A DNA stretch of 64,000 nucleotides. Origin: Streptomyces sp. SID13726 (lineage in GTDB: Bacteria; Actinomycetota; Actinomycetes; Streptomycetales; Streptomycetaceae). The notes under the pieces were generated by a model. The model was not told the origin of the DNA. It saw only the letters and a list, made by a program, of their open reading frames with translations, and did no database searches. The DNA is taken from positions 744,001 to 808,000 of the forward strand of contig NZ_JAAGLY010000002.1 in assembly GCF_010548375.1 (NCBI RefSeq), given 5' to 3'. A program made the position numbers and the translations under genes. Shown piece after piece: positions 29,701-37,850 of this stretch (position 1 is its first letter; every line of letters starts with the position of its first letter).

Positions 29701-30828
29701 GCCTTCAGTCTTCCGGAGTTGGGCATCGAGTCCGTCATGGCCGCGGAGATCAGGGTCCGCCTCCAGACGGCCACCGGCACCCCACTCCCCGCCACGGCCC
29801 TCTTCGAGCACCCCACGCTCGACGGCTTCGCCGCCCACCTGCACGCCATGCTGACCGCCGCCTCGCTCCTGCCGCCGCCCGGCGACGAGGACCAGGTCCC
29901 CGCGGACTCCTCCCCCGCTCCCGGCGCCGATGCGCCCGCCAACTCCCCCGAGCCCACAGCTCCCTTGGCGTCCGGAGCACTCACCGACCTCACCGCACTC
30001 ACCGCCCTCGCCTCGCAAGCCGCGCAGGACGGCCGCTTCGCCGACTTCCTGACGTTCCTGGAGGGCGCCGCCCGCTTCCGGGAGACGTTCAGTACGGCGG
30101 ACGTGGCGGCCGGGACCGTACGACGACCCGCGCCCGTGCGACTGGCTCGCGGCGACAGCGGCCCCGCGCTGCTCTGCTTCCCCTCCTTCGCGGGCAAGTC
30201 CGGCGCCCACCAGTACGCTCGCCTCGCGGCCGGTGCCCGCGGCCGACAGGATCTGTGGGTGCTGCCCGCCCCCGGCTTCGTGGCGGGCGAGCCGATCCCC
30301 TCCGACCTCGACGCCCTGGTCCGCCTGCACGCCGACGACGTCGAACAGTGCACGGACGACAGTGCTCCCTTCGCCCTCCTCGGACACTCGGCCGGCGGCT
30401 GGCTCGCGAACGTCGTCGCCGAGGAGCTGGTGCGTCGGGGCCGCCGGCGTCCAACGGCCGTGGTCCTGCTAGACAGTTACGCGCCGGGGAGTCCCGTACT
30501 GCCGTATGTCGGGCAGTACATCGGGCGTTCGCTGGCCGAGGCTCCCGGTGAGGGCGCCGCCGCTCTCATGGACGACATCGCGCTGACCGCGATGGGCGGC
30601 TACGGCCTGATCTTCGCGGGCCGGCGCCCGGCCGACCTCGATGTCCCGGTCCTCCAGATCCGGGCGACCGAGCCGCTGCGGGAGCCCGGGTTCCCGGACT
30701 CCGACTGGCAGGCGCGGTGGCCCGCACTCCCGTCACCCACCGAAGTGGACGTTCCCGGCGACCACTTCACGATGATCACCGAGCATGCCGGGACCACGCT
30801 CGACGCGGTACGCGCCCACCTCTCCTAG
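23779..30828 (+). CDS. Bimodular PKS: KS-AT(methylmalonyl)-ACP / KS-inactive AT-ACP-TE
   Basis: This 2349-residue protein starts at GTG 23779 (GAGGGGAG upstream) with a docking helix. Module one has KS (TACSAS), AT (GQGSQ, GHSQGE ~661, YASH ~760; methylmalonyl pattern) and an ACP whose site reads GFASL, the Asp before the pantetheine Ser changed to Ala. There is no KR. Module two has an intact KS (TACSSS, ~1051-1475), then a Glu/Pro-rich repeat linker (~1480-1530). Its AT is dead: GDADQ replaces GQGSQ, the elbow reads GHAVGE (Ser to Ala, ~1729), and the specificity region is deleted. An ACP (GIESV) and a thioesterase follow, the TE with GHSAGG (~2204), LLDSY and GDHF. It ends the PKS line, but the last module needs an AT in trans or does not extend. 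Confidence 0.9.
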   Translation: MATSETTEDKLRYFLKKVTADLRQTRERLTELESAEGEPIAVVGMSCRYPGGVESADGLWDLVVAGRDTTSPFPTDRGWDVESLYDPDPDTPRTTNTREGGFVEGADRFDAGFFGIGPQEALAMDPQQRLLLETSWEAFEHAGIDPTTLRGSRTGVFMGTGQQDYGTLLRHDPQHLEGYLISGLTASILSGRLAYVFGLEGPALTVDTACSASLAALHVAVQSLRRGESELALAGGATVMATPFMFTETARQRGVAADGRCKAFAAAADGTGFSEGAGVLVLERLSDARRHGRRVLAVVRGSAVNQDGASNGLTAPSGPSQQRVIHEALADAHLSPADVDVVEAHGTGTRLGDPIEAQALLATYGQGREQPLWLGSLKSNIGHTQAAAGVGGIIKMVMAMRHGVLPATLHVDAPTPHVDWSAGRVELLTERREWPATGRPRRAAVSSFGVSGTNAHVVLEEAPAETPEPVAASVAPLAAVVPLALSARDGAALRAQAERLAALVDTLPDTPEHPLEGVREVAHALLAQRATLDHRAVVLGADRDELLAGLRALAAGTAAPGVVTGQGAYERPVFVFPGQGSQWIGMATELLKTSDVFARSIADCEAALAPYVDWSLTELLCGGERLTRSVDVQPALFSVMVSLAALWRSLGIEPAAVIGHSQGEIAAAVVAGALSLEDGAKVVALRAQALLAVTGRGGLVPLAVSEERARQLIEPWQGRMHVAVVNGPGATVVAGEPGDLDELVARCAELEIRARRIDADYASHSPYVEPVRDDVLRALSDITPRTATIPFYSTVTGEPVDTARLDAEYWYTNLRQTVRLTDAVRTAFTEGHSAFVECSPHPVLTLALEAIAEEAERDILVTGTLRRDEGGWPRLLTSAAHVHSHGVPVDWSGFTTPPGRVLDLPAYPFQRARYWVERRPTDTVPGPVMGGVPAFADRDSGSEGTELARRLAELPESERQQLVLDLVVDEATAVLGRPTPVGPAGTFNDLGFASLTAVELRNRLRAATGARLSASVVFDYPTPQALAGHVLDRLAGTRDRAPVSGTGTVPDDDPIAIVAMACRYPGDVRGPEDLWRLVDDGSDAISLFPEDRGWDLDAIYDPDPERVGHTYTREGGFLGDADRFDAAFFGISPREALAMDPHQRLLLETSWQLFEHAGIDPTGLRGSRTGVFAGVAGQDYPQLVAGTSARQGIEVFLMTGSAASVLSGRLSYTFGLEGPAVTVDTACSSSLVALHLAAQSLRAGECELALAGGVTMMATPDAFISFSRTGGLSPDGRCKPFSAAADGTSWGEGVGLVLLERLSDARRKGHRVLAVLRGTATNQDGASNGLAAPNGPAQQRVIRQALANARLTAADVDAVEAHGTGTTLGDPIEAQALLETYGQDRSSGLPLWVGSVKSNIGHTAAAAGVAGVIKMVQAMRHGVLPRTLHLTEPTPHVDWSAGAVELLSEAVPWPETGRPRRAGVSAFGISGTNAHVILEQAPSDPERAPWNAEQVPSEPEQERSELEQAPSEPEQAPSKDVSEPAEAPSAPSPGTTAPPTPLPWLLSAHSAAALRAQAERLLGYLAERPGADLPAVAGTLALNRAALPHRAVVVGADEATLGAGLAALESGASSPGLVRGTAVPGRLGLLFPGDADQVHGTGRELYERYPVFAGALDELCDTLDRELNPEADPDRPRLRKALFAEPGTPQAALLDETGYAQAASFAVGAASFWLLQSWDVVPDVLGGHAVGELTALYAAGVLSAEDACRLVVARARLMGSASGKESVLSDSSLAEFGELASAIAFQPPRIALLSNPAAEPQYWTSHLREPSGAREIVNALLKADVTTVLVAGAGGELTALSRESGAGRPGRPDIAAVPLLDPGLPEPQSALEALARLHVRGVRIDWSAVLDVPAGAHVDLPTYAFQRRRFWPDGTLRAVSTAAPKAEPTTAPAARLHAQLNPLTARAREAVLRGLIARHVATALGHTETTEVEAAFSLPELGIESVMAAEIRVRLQTATGTPLPATALFEHPTLDGFAAHLHAMLTAASLLPPPGDEDQVPADSSPAPGADAPANSPEPTAPLASGALTDLTALTALASQAAQDGRFADFLTFLEGAARFRETFSTADVAAGTVRRPAPVRLARGDSGPALLCFPSFAGKSGAHQYARLAAGARGRQDLWVLPAPGFVAGEPIPSDLDALVRLHADDVEQCTDDSAPFALLGHSAGGWLANVVAEELVRRGRRRPTAVVLLDSYAPGSPVLPYVGQYIGRSLAEAPGEGAAALMDDIALTAMGGYGLIFAGRRPADLDVPVLQIRATEPLREPGFPDSDWQARWPALPSPTEVDVPGDHFTMITEHAGTTLDAVRAHLS

Positions 30829-30887
30829 GCCCGGCTCCCCTTTGCCGGCTCCCCTTTGCAAGCCCCCGCTCCGGAAGGACCCCCGCC

Positions 30888-31385
30888 ATGCCCCGCTTCC
30901 ACCCGATCGAAGAGGTCGACGACTCCTACTTCACCAGAGCGCCCCTGTATCTGACGCGCTCGGTCGACGTCCCCTACCCCGCCGAGGAGACCTGGGCGGC
31001 CCTGACCGACGACAGTGGCCCGGCGCACTGGACGAAGGGGGTGAAGCGGCTGACCTGGACCTCTCCCCGGCCGTTCGGTCCCGGTACGACACGGGAGGTC
31101 GAGCTGAACGGCGGGCTCGTGCTGCGTGAGCGCTTCTTCCACTGGGAGGAGGGCCGCCGCAAGACGTTCACCGGTGTGGAGAGCACGGTCCGGATGTTCC
31201 GGCACCTGGTGGAGGACTACGTCGTCGAGTCCACCCCGGACGGCTCGCGGCTGACCTGGCAGTGGGCGGCCGAACTGCACCGCCCCTGGTCGTACTTCAA
31301 GCCCCTGCTGATGCGGGCGGTCCTGGAGCCGACGGCCCGCTCCCACATCGACGGACTGCGCGCCCACATGGCCGCCAACCGCTGA
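30888..31385 (+). CDS. SRPBCC (START/Bet v1-like) protein
   Basis: This 165-residue protein has the pattern of the SRPBCC superfamily: RSVDVPYPAEETWAAL near residue 25, mid-protein strand pairs, and a long C-terminal helix ending in GLRAHMAANR. Members bind hydrophobic ligands and include polyketide cyclases/aromatases and simple carriers. It starts at an ATG with GGAAGGA upstream, 59 bp after the PKS thioesterase domain, and is followed by the amidotransferase gene in the same direction. It may therefore handle the PKS product. No catalytic residues can be named. Confidence 0.7.
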   Translation: MPRFHPIEEVDDSYFTRAPLYLTRSVDVPYPAEETWAALTDDSGPAHWTKGVKRLTWTSPRPFGPGTTREVELNGGLVLRERFFHWEEGRRKTFTGVESTVRMFRHLVEDYVVESTPDGSRLTWQWAAELHRPWSYFKPLLMRAVLEPTARSHIDGLRAHMAANR

Positions 31386-31474
31386 CACCCGCACGGCGGA
31401 TCGACACCGGACCAGCACCGGACCAGCAATCGGAGCAATCCGAGCAACCGAGCAATCGGCAGGAGAGGACGCAC

Positions 31475-33298
31475 ATGTGTGGGATCGTCGGCTGGATCGC
31501 CTTCCGGCACGACCTGGAGCAGGAACGCCCCACCCTGGACGCGATGACGGACACCATGGTCTGCCGCGGCCCGGACGCCGGGGGCACCTGGGTGTCGCCG
31601 CGCGCCGCGCTCGGGCATCGCAGGCTGTCGGTCATCGACCTGGAGGGCGGTGTCCAGCCCATGACGGTGGACACCCCGGACGGCCCGGTGGTGCTGACGT
31701 ACAGCGGGGAGGCGTACAACTTCCGCGAGCTGCGCGACGAACTGCGGCGCCGTGGCCACGAGTTCCGTACCTCCAGTGACACCGAGGTGGTGCTGCGCGG
31801 CTACCTGGAGTGGGGCGAGGAGGTCGCCGACCATCTGCTCGGCATGTTCGCGCTGGGCATCTGGGACGGCCGTACGGAGCGGCTGGTCCTGCTGCGCGAC
31901 CAGCTCGGCATCAAGCCGCTGTACGTGTACGAGACCGAGGACGGTGTCCTGTTCGGCTCGGAGGCCAAGGCGCTGCTCGCGCACCCCGCCGTGGAGGCCG
32001 TCGTCGACCAGGACGGCTTCCGGGAGATGATGGGCTTCGTCAAGGAGCCCGGGGTTGCCGTGTGGCGGGGCATGCGGGAGGTCAGGCCGGGCACGATGCT
32101 GATCGTCGACCGGTCCGGCGCACGCGAGCGGGTCTACTGGCGGCTGGAGGTGGGCGAGCACCAGGACGACACGGAGACCACGGTCCGCCGGGTCCGTGAG
32201 CTGCTGGAGGACAGTGTCGAGCGGCAGTTGGTCGCGGACGTGCCGCTGTGTCTGCTGCTTTCCGGCGGTCTGGACTCCAGCGCGCTGACGGCGCTGGCGG
32301 GCCGCAGGCTCGCCGAGGAGGGCAGGCAGGTCCGTACGTTCACGGTGGACTTCGAGCAGCCGGACGCCTTCCGTGCGGACGAGCTGCGCGGTTCGCCGGA
32401 CGCGCCGTTCGCGCGGGAGGTCGTGGACCACGTCGGCACGCTGCACAGCGACATCCGGCTCGACCACCGGAAGTTGGCCGACCCCGAGGTGCGTCGGGCC
32501 GTCATCCGGGCCCGTGATCTGCCGTTCGGTTTCGGCGAGGGCGACAACTCCCTCTACCTGCTGTTCAAGGCGATCCGCGAGCACTCGACGGTGGCCCTGT
32601 CCGGCGAGTCCGCCGACGAGACCTTCGGCGGCTACTCGTGGTTCCACCAGCCCGAGATACAGCGCTCCGCGACCTTCCCGTGGGTCGCGCCGCTGGTGCC
32701 GACCGAGCTGTACCGGCAGGAGCTGACCCTCAACACCCTGGATCTGCCGGGCTACTTGGCGCAGCGCTGGTCCGACGCGGTGGCCCGACTGCCGTCCCGG
32801 CCCTGCGAGGACGCGCACGAACGCCGGATGCGGGAGCTGTGCTACGTCCATGTGACCAGCGCGCTCGGCACGCTGCTGGACCGCAAGGACCGGATGAGCA
32901 TGGCGGTCGGTCTTGAGGTGCGGGTGCCGATCTGCGACCACCGGCTGGTGCAGTACGTGTTCAACACCCCTTGGTCGATGAAGACGTTCGACGGCCGCGA
33001 GAAGAGCCTGCTGCGGGCCGCCGTACGCGATCTGCTGCCGGCCTCGGTGGCGAACCGGCCCAAGGGGCACTACCCGTTGACCCAGGAGCTGAGCTACGTC
33101 GGCGCGTTGCAGCGCCAGGTGGGCGAGCTGCTGTCCGACGACCACCGCGCGGTGGAGTTCTTCGAGCGGGCGGCGCTCGCGACGGCCGTGCGGGGGAAGC
33201 CGGAGGCTGTGCGGCGCGAGGAGCGTGACGCTTTCGAGCGGGTTCTCGACCTGGCCGTGTGGATGGACCTCTACAACCCCACGATCAAGCTGTCTTGA
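31475..33298 (+). CDS. Asparagine synthase-type glutamine amidotransferase
   Basis: This 607-residue AsnB-type enzyme has an N-terminal class II glutaminase domain that begins Met-Cys-Gly, leaving Cys as the N-terminal nucleophile after Met removal. RGPDAGG and GHRRLS motifs follow. The C-terminal synthetase domain has the ATP-pyrophosphatase loop SGGLDSS near residue 265. Family chemistry is ATP-driven amidation of a carboxylate using ammonia from glutamine. In polyketide clusters such proteins make malonamyl starters or primary amides (OxyD-like and glutarimide-cluster enzymes). Its place at the end of the PKS operon supports that kind of role. A primary-metabolic asparagine synthase is the alternative. 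Confidence 0.85.
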   Translation: MCGIVGWIAFRHDLEQERPTLDAMTDTMVCRGPDAGGTWVSPRAALGHRRLSVIDLEGGVQPMTVDTPDGPVVLTYSGEAYNFRELRDELRRRGHEFRTSSDTEVVLRGYLEWGEEVADHLLGMFALGIWDGRTERLVLLRDQLGIKPLYVYETEDGVLFGSEAKALLAHPAVEAVVDQDGFREMMGFVKEPGVAVWRGMREVRPGTMLIVDRSGARERVYWRLEVGEHQDDTETTVRRVRELLEDSVERQLVADVPLCLLLSGGLDSSALTALAGRRLAEEGRQVRTFTVDFEQPDAFRADELRGSPDAPFAREVVDHVGTLHSDIRLDHRKLADPEVRRAVIRARDLPFGFGEGDNSLYLLFKAIREHSTVALSGESADETFGGYSWFHQPEIQRSATFPWVAPLVPTELYRQELTLNTLDLPGYLAQRWSDAVARLPSRPCEDAHERRMRELCYVHVTSALGTLLDRKDRMSMAVGLEVRVPICDHRLVQYVFNTPWSMKTFDGREKSLLRAAVRDLLPASVANRPKGHYPLTQELSYVGALQRQVGELLSDDHRAVEFFERAALATAVRGKPEAVRREERDAFERVLDLAVWMDLYNPTIKLS

Positions 33299-33318
33299 TG
33301 ATCCGTCAGGAACGGCTG

Positions 33319-33344
33319 AGGGGCGCGACCCGGGTCGCGCCCCT
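33319..33344. terminator. Bidirectional hairpin terminator between the two blocks
   Basis: A perfect 26-bp palindrome, with AGGGGCGCGACCC at 33319-33331 followed immediately by its complement at 33332-33344, lies in the 60-bp gap. On one side is the rightward amidotransferase gene and on the other the leftward NRPS gene. It can end transcription from both and marks the boundary between the PKS and antimycin-type blocks. Confidence 0.75.
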
Positions 33345-33358
33345 CTTGTGCGGCCGGG

Positions 33359-36283
33359 TCACCGCTCAAGGAGGCCGGTGATCGCTCTCGGTGTGGGGTT
33401 GCGGTACATGTCGCGGGTCTGGAGGGGCGGCAGGCCCCTCTCCCGGAAGACGGCGGACAGGCGGGTGGCGAGCAGGGAGTTCCCGCCGATGCCGAAGAAG
33501 TCGTGGTCGGGTCCGACGGTGAAGCCGAACACCTCGCTCCAGATCGAGCACACCTGGGCGAGCAGCCCGGACTGCTCCTCCGTCTCCGCCGGTGCGGACA
33601 ACTGGCGGCCAGGCACGGCTGGTTGCGGTGCGGGGAGTCTGCCGACGTCCAGCTTGCCGTTGATCGTGCGGGGCAGTTCGGAGATCGGCGTCCAGGTGCT
33701 GGGCAGCATGTACTGCGGCAGCACCTTGGCAGCGCGTTCCCGCACCTCCGCCGTGCCGTACGCGCTCGCCGTGCCGTACGCCGTCGCCGTCCCGTCTCGG
33801 AACATCAGGTAGGCGTCGAGCCGGAGCCCGCCGACGTTGTCCCGGCCCGGGACCACCGCAGCGTCGGCCACCGCCGGGTCCTCCAGGAGTACGGCCCGCA
33901 CCTCGTCGGTCTCGATGCGGTAGCCGCGGATCTTGACCTGGTTGTCGAGCCGTCCCAGGTGTTCGACCCGGCCGTCGGGCAGCAGCCTGCCTGCGTCGCC
34001 GCTGCGGTACATGCGGCCGCCGCCGGCCGGATCGTCCAGGAATCGCTGACCGGTGAGTTCGGGGCGGTCGAGGTAGCCGAGCGCCACCCCGGCCCCGCCG
34101 ACGTGGATCTCACCCCGCACACCGCGCGGCAGCAGCCGCCCCCGGCTGTCCCGGATGGTGATGCTCCAGCCCGGCAGCGGACGGCCCACCGAGCGGTCGC
34201 CGTGCAGGATCTCGGTCCTGGTGACGGTCTGGGCCGTGACGTGGACGGTGGTCTCGGTGATGCCGAACATGTTGACGAAGCGACAACGCGACCAGCCCTC
34301 GTCGTCCAGGCAGGGCCTCAGGACGCGGGGGTCGAGCGCCTCGCCGCCGAAGACGAGCAGCCGCACCGACACCGTGCCGTCCGCCGTCTCGGTGTCCGTG
34401 CCGGAGCCGCACAGCCGGGCGAGTTCGCCGAACGCCGAGGGTGTCTGGCTGAGGACGGTCACCCGCTCCGTGACCAGCAGGTCCAGGAACGCGTGCGGTG
34501 ACCTGGCCGAGAAGTACGGCACGATCACCAGCCGCCCCCCGGTGAGCAGACACCCCCAGATCTCCCACACGGAGAAGTCGAACGCCACCGAGTGGAACTG
34601 CGACCACGCATCGCCGGCCGAGAGCCCGAAGTCGGTTCGGGTGGCCTCGACGAGCGCGGTGACGTTCCGGTGCGGGACGACAACTCCCTTGGGGTGTCCG
34701 GTCGTTCCGGAGGTGTAGATGACGTAGGCGGGCTGCCCGGGGTCGGCCGGGCCGGTCACCGGGGTGTCAGGTTCCGGCTCGGCGCGCAGGGTCAGTTCGG
34801 CGACGGTCACCGTACGGACCGTGGGATCGCCGGGATCAGGCGCTTCCTCGGGGCCGATCACCAGCCGCAGCCCGGCGTCCTTGACCGTGTAGGCGAGCCG
34901 CTCCGCCGGATAGCCGACGTCCATGGGGACGTACGCCGCTCCGCTCTTCAGCACGGCCAGGAGTACGGCGACCAGGTCGGTGGAGCGCTCCATGCAGACC
35001 CCGACGCGGTCCCCGTGCTCCACGCCGAGTGATCTGAGCGCGTGGGCGAGGCGGTTGGCCCGCGTGTCCAACTGCCGGTAGGTGAGCGTTGCTTGCTTGT
35101 GGGTGACGGCGACGGCGTCCGGCTGGGCTGCGGCGATCTGCTCGAAGTCGCTGTGGATGGAGGTGGGTCGGGAGTCGAGGCGGCCACCGTCCGACAGCTC
35201 CCGGAGTGACGTCTCTTCCCCGTCGTCCAGGAGCCGGAGCCGGTCCGTGGGTGTGGTGGATGGCTGTTCGAGGAGTTGGGCGACGATCGCGGCGAGGTGT
35301 CGGCAGAACTGTTCGATGAGGTCCCTGCCGTAGCGGCTCTCGTCGAAGAGGCAAACCGCTTCCGGGCCTTCGGGGCCTTCGCCGGACCAGTGGACGACGA
35401 GGGGTGAGCCGGGCCAGGTGCCGGGGAAGTACGACTCCTGACCGGGGTCGTCCTCGTGGAAGGCCACAGTGATCCGTGGCGGGCCGCCGCCTGTCGCCTC
35501 GTCCGGTGCCGGGGCCAGTGCGGACCGTGCCTGGGCCAGGAGTTCGCCCGTGGTGTCGGTCTCCGTCAGCGTCAGGGGTACGGCGTCCTCCGCCGCGCCG
35601 AGGATCGCGTCGCTCCGGTGGCGGCGGCGTACCACGCCCACGGTCGCTTCGGCGCGGTCCAGGTAGCGCATCGCTGTGTAGGCGACAGCGGCCAGTTGTG
35701 CGGCTCGGAGGTCCGGTGTGTCCGAGGCCGCGGGAACGAGAGGAACGGTGAATCGGTGTGCCCCACGAGGGCCCGCGCCGACAGCCGCCCCCGAGACACC
35801 GCCTCCGCCTCCCTCTCCATCTCGGTCTCCGGGGGCGGGAAGATCCCACCACAGCCCTCGCGCGGGATTCTCCGAACCGCCCGTCACCGCCCCCGCGACC
35901 TTCGTCAGGGACGTCCGGTCGAGGTGCCGCCTGGACGCGCTGAAGACAAGCAGGTCGCGGTCCTCGCAGCGCAGGACGACGACACGGACCGGTGCCGGGC
36001 CGAACCGTGGTACCGGGCGCAGCAGTTCGCGGTGCAGGCGCCGGACCGCGCGGAGGTCGTCCGACGGGTGCGGCACCTGCTCCAGCCAGACCGCCCGGGG
36101 TTCCCGAACCGCCTCTTCGGGCATGGGGCACCCGGCGACGACCTCCCGCAGGCGCTCCGCGAGGATCCGCGGGTCCACGCGCGTGCCGCTGTCCAGAACG
36201 ATCGCGTGCTGGTCGAGCGGCCTCGAACGCTCGGTGGGCGTAAGGGCGTTGAACGACTCGTAGGCGGTCAGGACCGCTGACAT
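33359..36283 (-). CDS. Stand-alone NRPS: degenerate C - A (Thr-like) - PCP
   Basis: This 974-residue protein opens with a condensation-like region (~1-390) in which the HHxxxDG motif is lost; the place reads SRRHLDRTS. An intact adenylation domain follows (~410-890): YTSGTTGHPKG, GITETT, YRSGD, GRLDNQVKIRG and the late Lys in INGKLD. Reading the pocket by comparison with GrsA gives D-F-W-S-V-G-M-V-H-K, close from memory to the threonine code DFWNIGMVHK. The PCP carries GGNSLL (~935). The ATG at 36283 has AGGGAG six bases upstream. It is third in an operon after a thioesterase and an SDR, divergent from the AntC-like NRPS whose own first A domain is dead. It may therefore load the amino acid in trans. 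Confidence 0.82.
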   Translation of the reverse strand: MSAVLTAYESFNALTPTERSRPLDQHAIVLDSGTRVDPRILAERLREVVAGCPMPEEAVREPRAVWLEQVPHPSDDLRAVRRLHRELLRPVPRFGPAPVRVVVLRCEDRDLLVFSASRRHLDRTSLTKVAGAVTGGSENPARGLWWDLPAPGDRDGEGGGGGVSGAAVGAGPRGAHRFTVPLVPAASDTPDLRAAQLAAVAYTAMRYLDRAEATVGVVRRRHRSDAILGAAEDAVPLTLTETDTTGELLAQARSALAPAPDEATGGGPPRITVAFHEDDPGQESYFPGTWPGSPLVVHWSGEGPEGPEAVCLFDESRYGRDLIEQFCRHLAAIVAQLLEQPSTTPTDRLRLLDDGEETSLRELSDGGRLDSRPTSIHSDFEQIAAAQPDAVAVTHKQATLTYRQLDTRANRLAHALRSLGVEHGDRVGVCMERSTDLVAVLLAVLKSGAAYVPMDVGYPAERLAYTVKDAGLRLVIGPEEAPDPGDPTVRTVTVAELTLRAEPEPDTPVTGPADPGQPAYVIYTSGTTGHPKGVVVPHRNVTALVEATRTDFGLSAGDAWSQFHSVAFDFSVWEIWGCLLTGGRLVIVPYFSARSPHAFLDLLVTERVTVLSQTPSAFGELARLCGSGTDTETADGTVSVRLLVFGGEALDPRVLRPCLDDEGWSRCRFVNMFGITETTVHVTAQTVTRTEILHGDRSVGRPLPGWSITIRDSRGRLLPRGVRGEIHVGGAGVALGYLDRPELTGQRFLDDPAGGGRMYRSGDAGRLLPDGRVEHLGRLDNQVKIRGYRIETDEVRAVLLEDPAVADAAVVPGRDNVGGLRLDAYLMFRDGTATAYGTASAYGTAEVRERAAKVLPQYMLPSTWTPISELPRTINGKLDVGRLPAPQPAVPGRQLSAPAETEEQSGLLAQVCSIWSEVFGFTVGPDHDFFGIGGNSLLATRLSAVFRERGLPPLQTRDMYRNPTPRAITGLLER

Positions 36284-36324
36284 CTGGGCTCCCTGTCTGA
36301 GGTGCGGGCGCGGCGCTGCCGTGC

Positions 36325-37149
36325 CTACTTGGCGGTGAAGCCGCCGTCCACGGTGACCACGCTGCCGGTGACCCCGCGCGAGCCGTCGCCGACCAGCCAC
36401 AGCACGGCTTCGGCTACTTCGCCCGCCTCGACGAGTTCGTTCGTCGGCTGGGCCTGGACGAAGATCTCCTCGTGCTCGGAGACGGGCACGTCCAGGGACT
36501 TGGCGATCTCGGAGAGCATGCGGCCCTCGAGCACCGGGTCGTCGCGCACCGAGCCCGGGCAGACCGCGTTCACGCGGACCTTGAGCGGCGCGTAGTCGAG
36601 GGCGGCGGCGCGGGTCAGGCCGATCAGGCCGTGCTTGGCGGTGACGTAGGCGGCGAAGTTGCGGTAGCCGACCAGGCCCGCGGTGGAGGAGATGTTGACG
36701 ATGCTGCCGGAGCGCTGCCGTGCCATGACTTCCCCGGCCGCCCGTGTCATGCGCCAGGCACCGAAGAGGTCGACGTCCAGCATGACGCTCCACTCGTCCT
36801 CGCCGATCTCGTGGACGGCCTTGCCCGAGGGGGCGGCGATGCCGGCGTTGTTCACCACGGCGTCCACGCGTCCGAAGCGCTGGACGGCGGCGGCCACCGC
36901 GGCCTCGACCGCGCGGAGGTCACGGACGTCGGCCGGGCAGGAGAGGACGGTGGCGCCGTGCGCGCGGCACAGCTTCTCGGTGTGCGCCAACTGCCCTTCG
37001 GTGCCGAGGGAGTAGGGCACGAGGGGCAGATCGTCGGCGAGGTCGACGAGCACGAGGTCGGCGCCGGCACAGGCGAGGAGTTCGGCGCAGGCGCGGCCGA
37101 TGCCGCGGGCGGCGCCGGTGACGATGACGGTCCTGCCGTGCAGGCTCAT
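36325..37149 (-). CDS. Short-chain dehydrogenase/reductase
   Basis: This 274-residue classical SDR has the cofactor loop TGAARGIG (~residue 11), NNAG (~100), a catalytic Ser in NISSTAG and the YVTAK catalytic pair (~167). The acidic residues after the second strand (LVDLADD) suggest NAD(H) preference. It likely oxidises or reduces a small alcohol or ketone in the pathway; the substrate cannot be read. Its ATG overlaps the stop of the upstream thioesterase gene (ATGA), and the NRPS gene follows 41 bp later. The three are almost certainly co-transcribed. Confidence 0.85.
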   Translation of the reverse strand: MSLHGRTVIVTGAARGIGRACAELLACAGADLVLVDLADDLPLVPYSLGTEGQLAHTEKLCRAHGATVLSCPADVRDLRAVEAAVAAAVQRFGRVDAVVNNAGIAAPSGKAVHEIGEDEWSVMLDVDLFGAWRMTRAAGEVMARQRSGSIVNISSTAGLVGYRNFAAYVTAKHGLIGLTRAAALDYAPLKVRVNAVCPGSVRDDPVLEGRMLSEIAKSLDVPVSEHEEIFVQAQPTNELVEAGEVAEAVLWLVGDGSRGVTGSVVTVDGGFTAK

Positions 37150-37850
37150 GCCCAGGCCTTGAGTTCGTCGTCGACGAGCTTGAGCAGCGGCCCCGGGTAC
37201 TCGGTCAAGTACATGTGTCCTCCGGGCAGTTCCTCGAACCGGAACCCGGACCCGGCGACCTGCTCCCACTGCTGGGCCTGCTCGGCCGAGACCAGTCCGT
37301 CCTCCAGGCCGCGCAGGGAGGTGAGCGGTGCGTCGAGCGGGTCGGTCGCGGCCGAGACGTACGCCTCGTGCATCTCCACGTCGCAGCGGAGCGTCGGCAG
37401 CAGCAGCTCCAGCAGCTCCGGGTCGGCCATGGTGGGGTGGTCGTATCCGGCGAACTCCTTGACGCGGGCGAGGAATTCGTCGTCGGGCAGCCCGGTGGCG
37501 CCGACCTCGCGCCTGGTCGTGGGTCCCGCCGAGCCGCTGACGAAGAGGTGGGCCACCGCGATGCCCTCGGCGCTCAGGTGGCGGGCCATCTCGTAGGCGA
37601 GGACCGCCCCGAAGCTGTGGCCGAAGAGGGCGACGGGTCCGGCCGACAGGTCACTCTGAGTGCGGAGTTCTCCGGCGAGGGACTCGACCGCGGTGCGGAC
37701 GTCCGGGAAGGGCGGGTCGTCGAGGCGCCTTTCGCGGCCGGGGAGCTGGACGGGGTGGATCCGGGTGGCCTTCAGGTCGTAGCGCTGCCAGGGGGTGAAG
37801 AAGCTCGCGCCTGCTCCGGCGAAGGGGAAGCACAACAGCGGGACGGTCAT
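37146..37850 (-). CDS. Type II thioesterase (editing)
   Basis: This 234-residue alpha/beta hydrolase has the type II thioesterase pattern. FPFAGAGAS forms the oxyanion region, GHSFGA (~residue 78) carries the nucleophile, an Asp lies in the LRGLEDGLVS region, and GGHMYL holds the catalytic His. Such enzymes remove stalled or wrong acyl groups from carrier proteins. I chose the ATG at 37850 because AGGAG lies about ten bases upstream and homologs start near this point; an upstream start adds 11 residues. It leads the leftward thioesterase-SDR-NRPS operon, divergent from the AntC-like gene. Confidence 0.87.
   Translation of the reverse strand: MTVPLLCFPFAGAGASFFTPWQRYDLKATRIHPVQLPGRERRLDDPPFPDVRTAVESLAGELRTQSDLSAGPVALFGHSFGAVLAYEMARHLSAEGIAVAHLFVSGSAGPTTRREVGATGLPDDEFLARVKEFAGYDHPTMADPELLELLLPTLRCDVEMHEAYVSAATDPLDAPLTSLRGLEDGLVSAEQAQQWEQVAGSGFRFEELPGGHMYLTEYPGPLLKLVDDELKAWA

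Noticed and set aside
12714..30828. Trans-AT polyketide synthase
   Set aside because: Three ATs in this line are intact and cis-placed, and the others are degenerate remnants in the normal position, so it is a cis-AT system with losses.
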